Assembly (NCBI GenBank): GCA_031551775.1
Contig: JAVBND010000046.1
Span: 1-64,000, forward strand
Origin: Anaerozeibacter sp031551775
GTDB lineage: Bacteria > Bacillota > Clostridia > Christensenellales > Aristaeellaceae
Reading direction: 5' to 3'
DNA: 64,000 bases
Part shown: one piece after another, positions 48,478 through 57,329 of the stretch
Numbering within the stretch: the stretch's first letter is position 1
How the letters are laid out: each line of letters begins with the position of its first letter
Made by a program: the position numbers and the translations under genes
Notes under the pieces: generated by a model
The model's database searches: none
What the model was told of the DNA's origin: nothing
Seen by the model: the letters and a program-made list of their open reading frames with translations, nothing else

Positions 48478-49194
48478 ATGCTGACCATCTTTTTGCGCGC
48501 CTTTGCGCTGTACCTCATCATGCTGCTGACGCTTCGCGGCATGGGCAAGCACCAGCTCGGACAATATCAACCTTATGAATTCGCAATGGCCATGATCATC
48601 GCCAACCTGATCTCCACGCCCATGAGCGACGTGGCGACGCCGCTTCTGCACGGCGCGCTGCCCATTGCCGCGCTCTTTGTTACCCACGGCGTCATAACCC
48701 TGCTTTGCATGCGCTCGGATGGTTTTCGCGCGTTTGTTTCCGGCAAGCCCGCGCTCGTGGTATCAAACGGCGTAATCGACCGCGCCGAACTCGACCGGCT
48801 CTGCCTGACACTGTCCGACCTGCTCGAAGGCATTCGCTCGGCGGGGATTCTCGATCCAAACGACCTGGGCACCGCCATTGTCGAAGCCGATGGATCGGTC
48901 AGCGCCTTCCCTCTGTCGGACAGGAGAGCGCCAACCTGCGAAGAATTGCAAATGACAGTCAAGCGCGAAGGCATGCCGCTCATGCTTATCATGGATGGGC
49001 GCGTGCAGGAGATGAACCTCAAGATGAGCGGTCAGAACCGGGATTGGCTGATTGGACTGCTGTCCCAGTACAACCTCAAGGAAGGCGATGTGCTGCTTGC
49101 AAGCCTCGATACCGAGGGCCTTCTGCGCGTGCAAGACATGAATGGCGCGCTCATCACCATGAGGGCACTAACTCCGGAGGAGGTGCTCTGGTAG
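48478..49194 (+). CDS. DUF421 / YetF-family membrane protein
   Basis: A 238-residue protein with three N-terminal TM helices (about 1-80: FLRAFALYLIMLLTLRGMGKHQLGQ) and the two-part cytoplasmic YetF domain (about 85-238), with KPALVVSNGVIDRAELDRLCLTLSDLLEGIRSAGI and LMLIMDGRVQEMNLK. The family occurs in spore formers and relatives and includes spore membrane proteins (SpoVAF-linked YetF types) and stress-related members; biochemical role unknown. SD GGGAGGG. Immediately followed by a DUF4363 gene, its usual partner. Confidence 0.92.
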   Translation: MLTIFLRAFALYLIMLLTLRGMGKHQLGQYQPYEFAMAMIIANLISTPMSDVATPLLHGALPIAALFVTHGVITLLCMRSDGFRAFVSGKPALVVSNGVIDRAELDRLCLTLSDLLEGIRSAGILDPNDLGTAIVEADGSVSAFPLSDRRAPTCEELQMTVKREGMPLMLIMDGRVQEMNLKMSGQNRDWLIGLLSQYNLKEGDVLLASLDTEGLLRVQDMNGALITMRALTPEEVLW

Positions 49195-49578
49195 ATGCGC
49201 ATCAAATTGGTCGCCACCATCGCCGTATTGGCGCTTAGCTCCATCATTTGCATCTTCTCGATGCGGTATGTATTCGGCGTCATCGATGAAATGGAAACGC
49301 TGAGCATGATGGTACTCGAAAATATCGATTCCGGGGACGAGTCAGGCGCACGCGAAACGCTCAGCCGGATGGCGGAAAAGTGGGAAAAAGCCGGAGGCCT
49401 GCTCAAAGCGCTCACGCCGCATGAAGACCTGCACGAAGTTTCCATACAATACGTCGAAGCCACGACCAACTTGGAGTCAGGCGACCTGGACGATTTCCGC
49501 CGTTCAATGGCGCTCCTGGGCGAGGCGCTCAAGCACCTCGATGAGCATGAATCGCTCAGTTGGTCAAATATCTTCTAG
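49195..49578 (+). CDS. DUF4363-family protein
   Basis: A 127-residue protein with one N-terminal membrane helix (about 5-25) and an extracytoplasmic helical domain (ETLSRMAEKWEKAGGLLKALTPHEDLHEVS). It fits DUF4363 in size, topology and its constant position after a YetF gene. The ATG directly follows the yetF TAG, so the two are translationally linked and probably form one membrane complex. Convergent with the ribose permease gene with only 7 bp between stops and no visible terminator. Confidence 0.85.
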   Translation: MRIKLVATIAVLALSSIICIFSMRYVFGVIDEMETLSMMVLENIDSGDESGARETLSRMAEKWEKAGGLLKALTPHEDLHEVSIQYVEATTNLESGDLDDFRRSMALLGEALKHLDEHESLSWSNIF

Positions 49579-49585
49579 GGCGTGT

Positions 49586-50884
49586 TTACTTTGCCGATTC
49601 CGCGGCCTTTCTGCGCATCACGTCGATGATTACCGCGACCACGATGATGAGTCCCTTGACCATCTTCTGCGGACCCTGCGCGACGCCCAGCAAGTTCAAG
49701 CCGTTTGCGATGACGCCGATGATCAGGATGCCGATCAGGGTTCCGATCATGCTGCCTTCGCCGCCCTTCATGCTGGTACCGCCGATGACTACGGCGGCGA
49801 TCGCGTCCATTTCCTGTCCGTCTGCGTTGGTCGGCAGCGCGGAATCGAGCCTTGATGTGAGGATCAGCGCGGCCACACCGCAGCACAAGCCGCTGATGGT
49901 GTACACCAGTATTTTGGTCTTCTTGATGTTGATGCCGGAGAGCCTGGCGCAGTTTTCATTGCCGCCGATGGCGTAGGTAAAACGGCCCTGGCGCGTATAC
50001 CTGAGCATGTACCAGCCAAGCGCGAACACCGCAAACATGATGAGAATACCCCACAGCGGCACGCCGCCCACGCGCCCTGAAATGGCGGTGAACCCAAGCG
50101 GCATGGTGTAAAGCGGCTGCCCATCCGTCACTGTATAGGCAGCGCCCCGGGCAATTGACATCATGCCGAGCGTCGCGATGAAGGGCGGCAAATCAAGCAT
50201 CGCAATCAACACGCCGTTGATAAGACCCACACAGGCCGCAAAGACGAAGCTCAAGAGAATCGTCGGTACCACGCCCACATTGTAATTCTTCATCAAAATT
50301 GCCATCAGCAGGCCGGTCAGCGCTATGTTCGAACCGACCGACAAGTCAATTCCGCCCGAGATGATGACAAAGGTCATGCCCACCGCGATGACGAAGTTAA
50401 TGGCGATCTGCTGAAGGACGTTTAAGAGATTCTGCGCGGAGAGAAATTTATCGGTCGCGAGCGCCAAGTTTAAGCACAGAACCACAAACGCCATGAGGAT
50501 GCCCAGGATATTGCCGGAGGACGCTACCTTGCCCATCCTGCCGGACCTAGCCCGCGCACGCTTGACGGCCTGATAGATCAGTCCGCCCACGCCGATCACA
50601 AGCAAGTCAAACCCGAGCGCCAGGAAGAGCTGCGCGCTCTTCGCAAGCGAAAGCGCAAAGTAATCGGCCTGCGTGATCTCCTCTGCCGGCGCATCGCCTA
50701 CGTCGATGGCTGTGCCCAGCAGCTCCGCCGCTTTCTTTGCGGCCTCCTGCTTTTTCTGGGTCGCGATCTTCCGCTCGATCGCCTCGACGCGGTCGCTGTC
50801 GCTCATGGCGTACCCGGCCAAGCCCAGCAAGGCCACGCCCAGAACCATCAAGATGACGAGAACAATGCTCATCGATTTTTTCAT
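49586..50884 (-). CDS. Ribose-type ABC transporter permease with N-terminal TM extension
   Basis: A 432-residue permease, about 110 residues longer than typical RbsC. The conserved BPD_transp_2 core begins about residue 122 and has MTFVIISGGIDLSVGSNIALTG and YAIGGNENCARLSGINIKKTK (ATPase contact). Before it lie an extra TM (about 7-25), a charged helical segment (about 30-60, QKKQEAAKKAAELL) and another TM (about 83-105). The extension shows no start signal inside it that would give a normal-length protein. ATG 50884 with AGGAAGGGG upstream. Works with 50887-52398 and 52493-53413. Confidence 0.88.
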   Translation of the reverse strand: MKKSMSIVLVILMVLGVALLGLAGYAMSDSDRVEAIERKIATQKKQEAAKKAAELLGTAIDVGDAPAEEITQADYFALSLAKSAQLFLALGFDLLVIGVGGLIYQAVKRARARSGRMGKVASSGNILGILMAFVVLCLNLALATDKFLSAQNLLNVLQQIAINFVIAVGMTFVIISGGIDLSVGSNIALTGLLMAILMKNYNVGVVPTILLSFVFAACVGLINGVLIAMLDLPPFIATLGMMSIARGAAYTVTDGQPLYTMPLGFTAISGRVGGVPLWGILIMFAVFALGWYMLRYTRQGRFTYAIGGNENCARLSGINIKKTKILVYTISGLCCGVAALILTSRLDSALPTNADGQEMDAIAAVVIGGTSMKGGEGSMIGTLIGILIIGVIANGLNLLGVAQGPQKMVKGLIIVVAVIIDVMRRKAAESAK

Positions 50885-50886
50885 GT

Positions 50887-52398
50887 CTATGCCCCTTCCT
50901 GCGCGTCGTGTTTGTCACCGCCGGTCGCGTAGTACAGGATTTTTTCCTGCGTAAGCGCAGCGTCATTTTCAAACACGCCCGTGATCCCACCTTGATGCAT
51001 CACCGCTACACGGTCGCTCATGCCCAGGATTTCAGGCAGCTCCGACGAGATCATGATGACCGCCGCACCCTGCCGGATCAATTCGTTGATGATGTTGTAC
51101 ACTTCGATCTTCGCGCCCACATCGATGCCGCGCGTTGGCTCGTCGAAAATGATGATTTCCGAGTGCGACAGGAGCCACTTCGCCAGAACCACCTTTTGCT
51201 GGTTTCCGCCGGAGAGGTTGCGCGCAAGTTGCAACTGCGAAGGCGTCTTGATCTTGAGGCGGTCGATGTATTCGTCAACCGTGCGCTTTTCTTCGCCGAG
51301 GTCTAGCTTGCCGCCTTTGGCGAATTGCTTGAGCGTCGCCAGCGTGATGTTTTGCGCAACGCTCATCGTCAGCACCAAGCCCTCAAGCTTCCTGTCCTCG
51401 GTCGCAAAACCCATCCCCGCGCGTATGGCGTCAAGGGGACCCTTGATGTCCGCCCTTTGTCCCTTGATGAACACATCGCCCGACTGTTTTTTGTCCATGC
51501 CAAATAGCGCGCGCGCGGTCTCTGTACGCCCTGCCCCGACAAGACCTGCCACGCCAAGGATCTCGCCCCGGCGGACAGAAAGCGACACGTTCCTGACCTG
51601 CTTGCCAGCGCTCAGCCCCTCAACCCTCAACAGCTCTTCGCCAAATTCAAGGCGAATCTTGGGGAATTTCTCTTTGAGCTCACGCCCGACCATGTGGCGT
51701 ATGATGTCGTCAAGCGTGGCATCGCGAACGTTTAGCACCGTGACGTTTTCACCGTCGCGCATGATGGTGGCGCGGTCGCAAATTTCCATCACTTCCTCAA
51801 GCCGGTGGGAAATGTATATGACCGCGACGCCGCGCGCCTTCAGCATGCGAATGGTGTCAAACAGCGTTTTGATCTCCCGCGTCGTGAGCGACGCGGTCGG
51901 CTCGTCCATGACCAAGATGCGCGCGTTGATCGAGAGGGCCTTGGCGACCTCGACCATCTGTTTGTGCGCGACGCCGAGGTCCCGGACGGGCGTCCTGGCC
52001 GAAATCCCGACGCCAAGCGAATCCAGCAATCGTTGCGCCTCATCGTACATGCCTCGCCAGTTGACCTGAATCGGGCCATTCATCTTCTGCCGTCCCATGA
52101 AGATATTCTCGGCCACGGTCAACTGCTCGATCAGGTTCAGTTCCTGATAGATGATCGAGACGCCCTTTTCCTGCGCGTCATGGGAAGAGCGGATGTCGCA
52201 AGGCATGCCGTCAATCTCGATCTCGCCCTCGTCGCGCGTGTAGGCGCCCGAAAGGATTTTCATCAGGGTAGACTTGCCCGCGCCGTTCTCCCCCAGGAGC
52301 GCGTGCGCTTCGCCCGCTTCGACAAAGAGATCCACGCCCTTGAGCGCCAGTACGCCCGGAAACTTCTTGACGATCCCGCGCATCGTGAGAAATGCCAT
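50887..52398 (-). CDS. rbsA: Ribose-type ABC transporter, dual ATP-binding protein
   Basis: A 503-residue protein with two ABC domains. Domain 1: Walker A GENGAGKST, signature VAHKQMVEVAKAL and Walker B ILVMDEPTASLT. Domain 2: degenerate Walker A GLVGAGRTE, signature LSGGNQQK and IIFDEPTRGIDVG. Typical of RbsA/MglA/XylG. ATG 52398 with AAGGTGA upstream. It follows rbsB after 94 bp that hold a strong hairpin (52426-52451). The sugar could be ribose, galactose, xylose or another monosaccharide. Confidence 0.92.
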   Translation of the reverse strand: MAFLTMRGIVKKFPGVLALKGVDLFVEAGEAHALLGENGAGKSTLMKILSGAYTRDEGEIEIDGMPCDIRSSHDAQEKGVSIIYQELNLIEQLTVAENIFMGRQKMNGPIQVNWRGMYDEAQRLLDSLGVGISARTPVRDLGVAHKQMVEVAKALSINARILVMDEPTASLTTREIKTLFDTIRMLKARGVAVIYISHRLEEVMEICDRATIMRDGENVTVLNVRDATLDDIIRHMVGRELKEKFPKIRLEFGEELLRVEGLSAGKQVRNVSLSVRRGEILGVAGLVGAGRTETARALFGMDKKQSGDVFIKGQRADIKGPLDAIRAGMGFATEDRKLEGLVLTMSVAQNITLATLKQFAKGGKLDLGEEKRTVDEYIDRLKIKTPSQLQLARNLSGGNQQKVVLAKWLLSHSEIIIFDEPTRGIDVGAKIEVYNIINELIRQGAAVIMISSELPEILGMSDRVAVMHQGGITGVFENDAALTQEKILYYATGGDKHDAQEGA

Positions 52399-52425
52399 AC
52401 GCTTCACCTTCCCGGCAACCAACGA

Positions 52426-52451
52426 AGCGCGGCGCGCATTGGCGCCGCGCT
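52426..52451 (-). promoter_or_regulatory. Intergenic stem-loop between binding-protein and ATPase genes
   Basis: AGCGCGGCGC (52426-52435), a 6-nt loop, GCGCCGCGCT (52442-52451): a perfect 10-bp G+C stem directly downstream of the rbsB stop, with no U-tract. It is the counterpart of 24134-24161 and 58474-58499. Confidence 0.7.
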
Positions 52452-52492
52452 CGTCGGTGGCTCAATTGTTGTGAGACGGTCTTGCCCGCATA

Positions 52493-53413
52493 TCAGAGAT
52501 AGTTATCGACGAGGCCGGCATCGACGACCGTCGTCTCCGCTTCGATGATCTTCTCGGTCCTCTCCACGCCTTCGATGGCATCCACGATCGCCTTGATCGC
52601 GTTGGCGCCGATGGCAACCGGGCCGCAGTCAAGCGTCGCCGTCAGTTCGCCCGCCTTGACCGATTCAAACGCGTTGGGATTCCCGTCAAGGCCCACGCAG
52701 ATGATGTCCTCACGGCCGATCTGCTTGCACGCCTGTACGGCGCCCAGTGCCATCTCATCGGACAGGCCGTAGATCACGGTGATTTCGGGATGCGCCTGGA
52801 GCATATCCATCGCGGCGTTCATGCCCTTCTCACGCACCCAGTCGCCCGGCTGGGATGCCACCAGCTCGATGCCGGGATACACTTCCTTGCAGCGATCGAC
52901 AAAGCCGCCCATGCGCTGGGTGGTATAGTCGCTGGGCAGGCCCTCGATGATGGCGACCTTGGCGGCGCCGCCGGTCTTCTCATTCACCCAATCGGCGATC
53001 TTGGCTCCGCCATTGTATTGGTTGTAGCCCGAATAAGCGTACACTTCAACACCCTCAAGCTCGGTGATGGTGTTGAACATCACGACCGGGATTCCCGCTT
53101 CATTGGCTTTCTTGATGCCGGGGATCAGCGCGTCCAGGTTGATGCCGCACACCGCAATGCCCTTGACGCCGCGGGTGATCATGTCCTCCATCATGGACAT
53201 CTGGGTGGCATAGTCGTCCTCGGAGGGTGGAGCCATCTTGAGCAGCTCATAGCCAAACGTCTCGGCGATCGGCGTTGCGCCTTCAATGCAGCTGGCATAA
53301 AAAGGGCTGGTCATGGCCGGGGGCAGGAACCCAATTTCGTCGGCAGCAAGCGCGACGCTGGAAAGCGAGAGCAGCATCAGGAGCGCCAAAACCAGGCTCA
53401 ACAGTTTTTTCAT
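52493..53413 (-). CDS. rbsB: Ribose-type ABC transporter substrate-binding protein
   Basis: A 306-residue periplasmic-binding-protein type 1 protein. The signal peptide is MKKLLSLVLALLMLLSLSSVALA with no lipobox Cys, then ADEIGFLPPAMTSPFYASCIEGA. Further marks are GVKGIAVCGINLDALIPGIKKANEAGIPVVMFNT and YGLSDEMALGAVQACKQIG. Strong SD TAAGGAGG before the ATG and a near-consensus promoter (53512-53540). It binds a monosaccharide for the downstream ATPase and permease. Confidence 0.92.
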   Translation of the reverse strand: MKKLLSLVLALLMLLSLSSVALAADEIGFLPPAMTSPFYASCIEGATPIAETFGYELLKMAPPSEDDYATQMSMMEDMITRGVKGIAVCGINLDALIPGIKKANEAGIPVVMFNTITELEGVEVYAYSGYNQYNGGAKIADWVNEKTGGAAKVAIIEGLPSDYTTQRMGGFVDRCKEVYPGIELVASQPGDWVREKGMNAAMDMLQAHPEITVIYGLSDEMALGAVQACKQIGREDIICVGLDGNPNAFESVKAGELTATLDCGPVAIGANAIKAIVDAIEGVERTEKIIEAETTVVDAGLVDNYL

Positions 53414-53511
53414 AAATCTTACCTCCTTATTTTTATGCCAGGCGGCATAATTAACGTTGGAAGATTGAAACGGCCAGCCGGTATTTATTCCATAAATTGT
53501 ATCCTCTTAAG

Positions 53512-53540
53512 AGTATATAGTTCATCTGGTTGCTTGTCAA
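53512..53540 (-). promoter_or_regulatory. Near-consensus promoter of the ribose-type ABC operon
   Basis: Minus-strand TTGACA (53535-53540), a 17-bp spacer and TATACT (53512-53517). The start site falls near the palindrome CTCTTAAGAG (53504-53513), a possible operator. The -35 overlaps the -35 of the divergent promoter at 53530-53559. Confidence 0.85.
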
Positions 53541-53559
53541 GGCCCCTGTTCGGTATAAT
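53530..53559 (+). promoter_or_regulatory. Promoter towards murG
   Basis: TTGCTT (53530-53535), an 18-bp spacer and TATAAT (53554-53559). Its -35 shares a base with the rbsB -35, so the two are mutually exclusive. It would give a 5' leader of about 160 nt before murG. Confidence 0.65.
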
Positions 53560-53680
53560 TTTACGAGCAAATGCCAAATATTTTACGTTTTATCGTTTCA
53601 AAGAAATAAAATGCTTTTCCAAAGCGCCATCAAACACACCCTCGGTTTTTACCTCGGCGTAAAGCATCTTTGAGCACGGC

Positions 53681-53690
53681 GTGGTATAAT
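53681..53690 (+). promoter_or_regulatory. Second, extended -10 promoter of murG
   Basis: GTGG then TATAAT (53685-53690) forms an extended -10 (TGGTATAAT) 35 bp before the murG ATG, with no recognisable -35. The stretch between the two promoters (53560-53680) is A+T-rich with no gene. Confidence 0.55.
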
Positions 53691-53724
53691 CTCAGCGGAG
53701 CACGCGTCAAACGGAGGAAAGTGG

Positions 53725-54795
53725 ATGAAGCGCATCGTGTTGACCGGCGGAGGTACCGCCGGGCATGTCACGCCCAACCTGGCGTTAATCCAGCCGCTCA
53801 TCAAGGACGGCTGGGAAGTGCACTACATTGGTTCTGAAAACGGCATCGAGCGCACCCTCGTGGAGCCGCTTGAAGGCGTAAAATACCACGCGATTAAGGC
53901 GGGCAAGCTCCGCCGTTATGCCGACGTGAAAAACCTGACCGATCCTTTCAACGTCATAAAGGGTGTATTTCAATCCTCTTCGATCATCCATGATATCAAG
54001 CCGTCCGTCGTTTTCGCAAAGGGCGGGTTCGTGTCGGTACCGGTGGTCTATGGCGCCAGCATGCGCCACGTACCGGTCCTGATCCACGAGTCGGATATGA
54101 CGCCCGGCCTCGCCAACCGCATCTCGGCGCCCTTCGCAAAAAAGCTGCTCTGCACCTTCCCGGAAGCGGCAAAACTCGCGGGCAAGAAAGGCGTCGCGGT
54201 GGGTACGCCGCTTCGCCCTGAACTCTTCACCGGCAAGCGCGAGATGGGACGCAAGCTCTTTGGCCTGAAAGACGGGCGTCCGGTGCTGATGGTGATCGGC
54301 GGTTCTTCCGGCGCGCAGTCGATCAACCGCGCGTTGCGCATTACGCTGCCCAAACTCCTCGACTGCTTTCAAGTGCTGCACATCTGCGGCACGGGCAACC
54401 TGGACGCATCTCTTGAGGGCACTGACGGTTACTGCCAAAAGGAATACCTGAACGACGAACTGCCCCACGCCTACGCGGTCGCGGACGTCATGATCTCGCG
54501 CGCGGGATCAAATACGCTCAGCGAGATCCTCGCGCTGAACAAGCCCGCGCTTCTGGTCCCCTATCCCCTGTCAGCCAGTCGCGGCGACCAGGTGCTCAAC
54601 GCCCAGTCTTTTAAGGAGCGCGGCCTCGCCGAAGTGCTGATGCAGGAGGACATGACGCCGGACGTGCTCTCGAGGCGCGTGGTCGAAGTCTACAAGAACC
54701 GGGGCAGCCTGATCGACGCCATGGAACACGAACCCAGCGGCGACGGCCTGACAAACGTCCTCAAGTACATCCGCGAATATTCAAAGGACGCGTAA
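53725..54795 (+). CDS. murG: MurG-type UDP-GlcNAc:undecaprenyl-PP-MurNAc-pentapeptide GlcNAc transferase
   Basis: A 356-residue GT-B (GT28) glycosyltransferase making lipid II at the inner membrane face. The first G-loop is TGGGTAGHVTPNLAL, followed by GSENGIE, KAGKLRRYADVKNLTDP and FAKGGFVSVPVV; the C-terminal domain has IGGSSGAQSIN and SRAGSNTLSEILALNKPALLVPYP. The SGKLRRY-type segment and the location away from any mur/fts gene mark the non-dcw MurG subtype found in many Clostridia. SD GGAGGAAA. Whether it is the only MurG of the cell or a second copy cannot be told here. Confidence 0.9.
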   Translation: MKRIVLTGGGTAGHVTPNLALIQPLIKDGWEVHYIGSENGIERTLVEPLEGVKYHAIKAGKLRRYADVKNLTDPFNVIKGVFQSSSIIHDIKPSVVFAKGGFVSVPVVYGASMRHVPVLIHESDMTPGLANRISAPFAKKLLCTFPEAAKLAGKKGVAVGTPLRPELFTGKREMGRKLFGLKDGRPVLMVIGGSSGAQSINRALRITLPKLLDCFQVLHICGTGNLDASLEGTDGYCQKEYLNDELPHAYAVADVMISRAGSNTLSEILALNKPALLVPYPLSASRGDQVLNAQSFKERGLAEVLMQEDMTPDVLSRRVVEVYKNRGSLIDAMEHEPSGDGLTNVLKYIREYSKDA

Positions 54796-54924
54796 CCGTT
54801 CCGCGCGTGTTTGAGCGAATGGCAGGACGAACCGATCCGAGATAGCAACAAGCGCAAATCCAGGGGAAGTATGACGCCCTGCAGAAGCGCCTGTGAATGA
54901 TGAACTGAGGCCCGCGTTTATCGC

Positions 54925-56418
54925 CTATTGCGCGTCTATCCAAATGGTTTTTAGTTCGGTGTATTGCCGGTTGGCCCACAGAGATTTGTCGCGACCGAAG
55001 AATCCGGACTGCTTGAACCCGCCAAACGGCGTGCCGTAATCGCCTTCCGTGAAACAGTTGACCGATACGGTGCCCGCGCGAATGGCGCGGCTTGCGCGGT
55101 TGATGAGCGCCACGTCGTTCGTCCAAACGCTGGCGTGCAGGCCGTATTCGGTGTCGTTCGCCAGCCGTATCCCTTCCTCCACGGTGTCAAAGGTGGTAAT
55201 CGAGCAAACGGGGCCAAATATCTCTTTTCGGAAGATATCCATATCAGGCGTAACGCCGGTGAAGATGGTCGGGGGCACGAAATTTCCCCCGGTTTCTTGC
55301 AGTACCCGCTCGCCGCCACACAGGAGGCGCGCGCCTTGCGCCTTGGCAACCCCCACCGCCTCAAGCACGCCGCGCATATGCTCGGCGCTGATGAGCGCGC
55401 CGTTGCGATAGGCGCGGTCCAGGGGATTGCCCACGGCCCATTCCTGCGCGGCAGCCAAAATCCGCTCGGTCATATCTTCCGCGATGTCCCTGTGCAACAG
55501 TATCTTGGAGTTGGCGGAGCAGTTCTCCCCCATGTTCCAAAACGCGCCGTGCGCGATGTGTGCGGCGGCTTTGTCCCGATCGGAAACATCCGCAAACACC
55601 ACGCAGGGGTTCTTGCCGCCGAGCTCGAGAATCACGCGTTTCAAGTTGGAGCGCCCTGAATCGCCCAGCAGATTGCGCCCCACTTCGGTGGAGCCGGTAA
55701 AGGCGATCATGTCGATATCCATATGCCGCGCGAGAACATTGCCTATGACGCTGCCCGAACCCGTCACCACATTGAGCACACCGTCCGGGATTCCGGCTTC
55801 CCGCGCAAGCTCGGCCAGCTTGAGCAGCGTGAGCGAGGTCATTTGGGCAGGCTTCACCACCGCGCAATTGCCCGAAGCCAATATCGGAGCCAGCTTCCAG
55901 GCCGCCATCTGCAACGGGAAGTTCCAAGGCAAGATTGCCCCCACAACGCCGATCGGCTGGCGAACCACCATCGACAGGACGTTTTCATCGCTGGCGGTCA
56001 TGCTGTCCTCCAGCTTATCGGCGGCCTCCGCGTGCCACTGAAAGCACAGCGCCGCGTCAGGGATATCGGTATCGTCGGTGTCGAAGATGGTCTTTCCGCT
56101 GTCGAGCGTCTCCATGACCGCGAGCTCCGTCTTGTGCTCAAGGATTAGCCGGGACAGGCGCAGCAGTTTTTCTTTGCGCGCCGCGGGACCAAGGTTCGAC
56201 CAGATTCCACTGTCAAACGCCCGACGCGCCGCTGCAACCGCCCGGTCCACATCCTCCGGTTGGCACACCGCGATTTCGGTTATCGGCGCGCCGGTGGCGG
56301 GATTGACGCTCATGTACCGCTCATCGCCGCGCCCCCAGACGAATTGCCCGTCGATGAAAGCCTTTTGAACAAAGCCGAGCTTGTCCGCGATTGATTGATA
56401 ATGCTGGATCGTGCGCAT
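54925..56418 (-). CDS. NAD(P)-dependent aldehyde dehydrogenase
   Basis: A 497-residue ALDH-superfamily enzyme. N166 (WNFP), K189 (VVKP), the general base E265 (LELGGKNP) and the nucleophile C300 (GENCSANS) are all present, with FGPVCSITTFD near the C-terminus. Closest in overall style to betaine/gamma-aminobutyraldehyde and 2-oxoglutarate-semialdehyde types, but the substrate is open. ATG 56418 with GGAGGCGAG upstream. Last gene of the Opp operon, 17 bp after the DHDPS-family gene, suggesting that it oxidises an aldehyde arising from the lyase reaction or from peptide-derived amino acids. Confidence 0.92.
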   Translation of the reverse strand: MRTIQHYQSIADKLGFVQKAFIDGQFVWGRGDERYMSVNPATGAPITEIAVCQPEDVDRAVAAARRAFDSGIWSNLGPAARKEKLLRLSRLILEHKTELAVMETLDSGKTIFDTDDTDIPDAALCFQWHAEAADKLEDSMTASDENVLSMVVRQPIGVVGAILPWNFPLQMAAWKLAPILASGNCAVVKPAQMTSLTLLKLAELAREAGIPDGVLNVVTGSGSVIGNVLARHMDIDMIAFTGSTEVGRNLLGDSGRSNLKRVILELGGKNPCVVFADVSDRDKAAAHIAHGAFWNMGENCSANSKILLHRDIAEDMTERILAAAQEWAVGNPLDRAYRNGALISAEHMRGVLEAVGVAKAQGARLLCGGERVLQETGGNFVPPTIFTGVTPDMDIFRKEIFGPVCSITTFDTVEEGIRLANDTEYGLHASVWTNDVALINRASRAIRAGTVSVNCFTEGDYGTPFGGFKQSGFFGRDKSLWANRQYTELKTIWIDAQ

Positions 56419-56435
56419 GAACTCGCCTCCTATTT

Positions 56436-57329
56436 CTACAGTGACACCGCAAGTCCTGCCTCGCGCATCATAGCGCACACCGCTTGCCGCTCATCCTCGG
56501 TCAGTGGCAGGCGCGGCAGACGGCTGGGTCCGGCGGCCTGTCCCAGTGCTTCCATCATGAATTTCACCGTCTGCACCGCCTTATAGGGCTGTTCGCATAT
56601 GGTGTACAGCTTGGCATACCGATCCATAAGCTCTTGCGCCTCGTCGCGATGACCCCCGCGCATGGCGTCGAGCAGCCGCTGAGACGGGCCGGGCAGCGCG
56701 TTTGCCGTGATCGAAACCCAGCCGTCACCGCCCTGGCCCAGGATGTCCACGGCCAGATAGTCACAGCCGCACATCACGTGAAACCCCGACGGACAAGCGT
56801 TTAGCAACTGACGCACACGGGCGAGCTCGCCGCTGGCCTCTTTGATGTGGCGCACATTCGGACACTTTGCGATTTCCGCCACCACGTCGGGCGTCAGATC
56901 GCTGCCGCATGATCCGGGGTTGTTGTATAGCACCACCGGGATCTTCACCGAATCGGCCACGGCACGCATGTGCTCGATCAGCTCCGCGCGCGACGGCTTA
57001 AAATAATACGAAGCAATGAGCAGTACGCCGTCCGCGCCGTTCTCCTCGGCGTGGCGCGCGTGCGATATGGCCTCTTTCGTGGTCTCGGCGGCGCAACCCA
57101 CCATGAAACCGCGCTGTCCGGAAATTTCGCGCGCGGCAGCTTCCACGACCGCCATGCGCTCCTGCGCGGTCATGCTTACAAACTCGCCTGTGCCGCCGCA
57201 CACCAGCACGCCGCCAAGGCCCTGCTGAATTTGCCAGCGAATGTTGGACATAAGGCCGCCCAAGTCAATGGATTCGTCTCGGTTCATCGGTGTGACCGCG
57301 GCGCAGTATACCGTGTCAATCCTGTTCAT
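56436..57329 (-). CDS. DHDPS/NAL-superfamily class I aldolase or deaminase (not DapA)
   Basis: A 297-residue (beta/alpha)8 enzyme. The Schiff-base Lys is K163 (HIKEASG), the catalytic Tyr is Y135 (LYNNPG), and the pyruvate-binding GGTGE is at 45-49. The Arg that follows PG in true dihydrodipicolinate synthases (YNxPGRT) is replaced by Ser-Cys (YNNPGSCG), so lysine synthesis is unlikely. Candidates are 2-keto-3-deoxy sugar acid aldolase, 5-keto-4-deoxyglucarate dehydratase or pyrroline-4-hydroxy-2-carboxylate deaminase. ATGA overlap with the aminopeptidase gene; followed by an aldehyde dehydrogenase, a pairing that fits the last two. Confidence 0.85.
   Translation of the reverse strand: MNRIDTVYCAAVTPMNRDESIDLGGLMSNIRWQIQQGLGGVLVCGGTGEFVSMTAQERMAVVEAAAREISGQRGFMVGCAAETTKEAISHARHAEENGADGVLLIASYYFKPSRAELIEHMRAVADSVKIPVVLYNNPGSCGSDLTPDVVAEIAKCPNVRHIKEASGELARVRQLLNACPSGFHVMCGCDYLAVDILGQGGDGWVSITANALPGPSQRLLDAMRGGHRDEAQELMDRYAKLYTICEQPYKAVQTVKFMMEALGQAAGPSRLPRLPLTEDERQAVCAMMREAGLAVSL

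Noticed and set aside
56436..57329. dapA (lysine biosynthesis)
   Set aside because: The Arg after YNxPG that binds the substrate carboxylate is missing, and the neighbours are catabolic.
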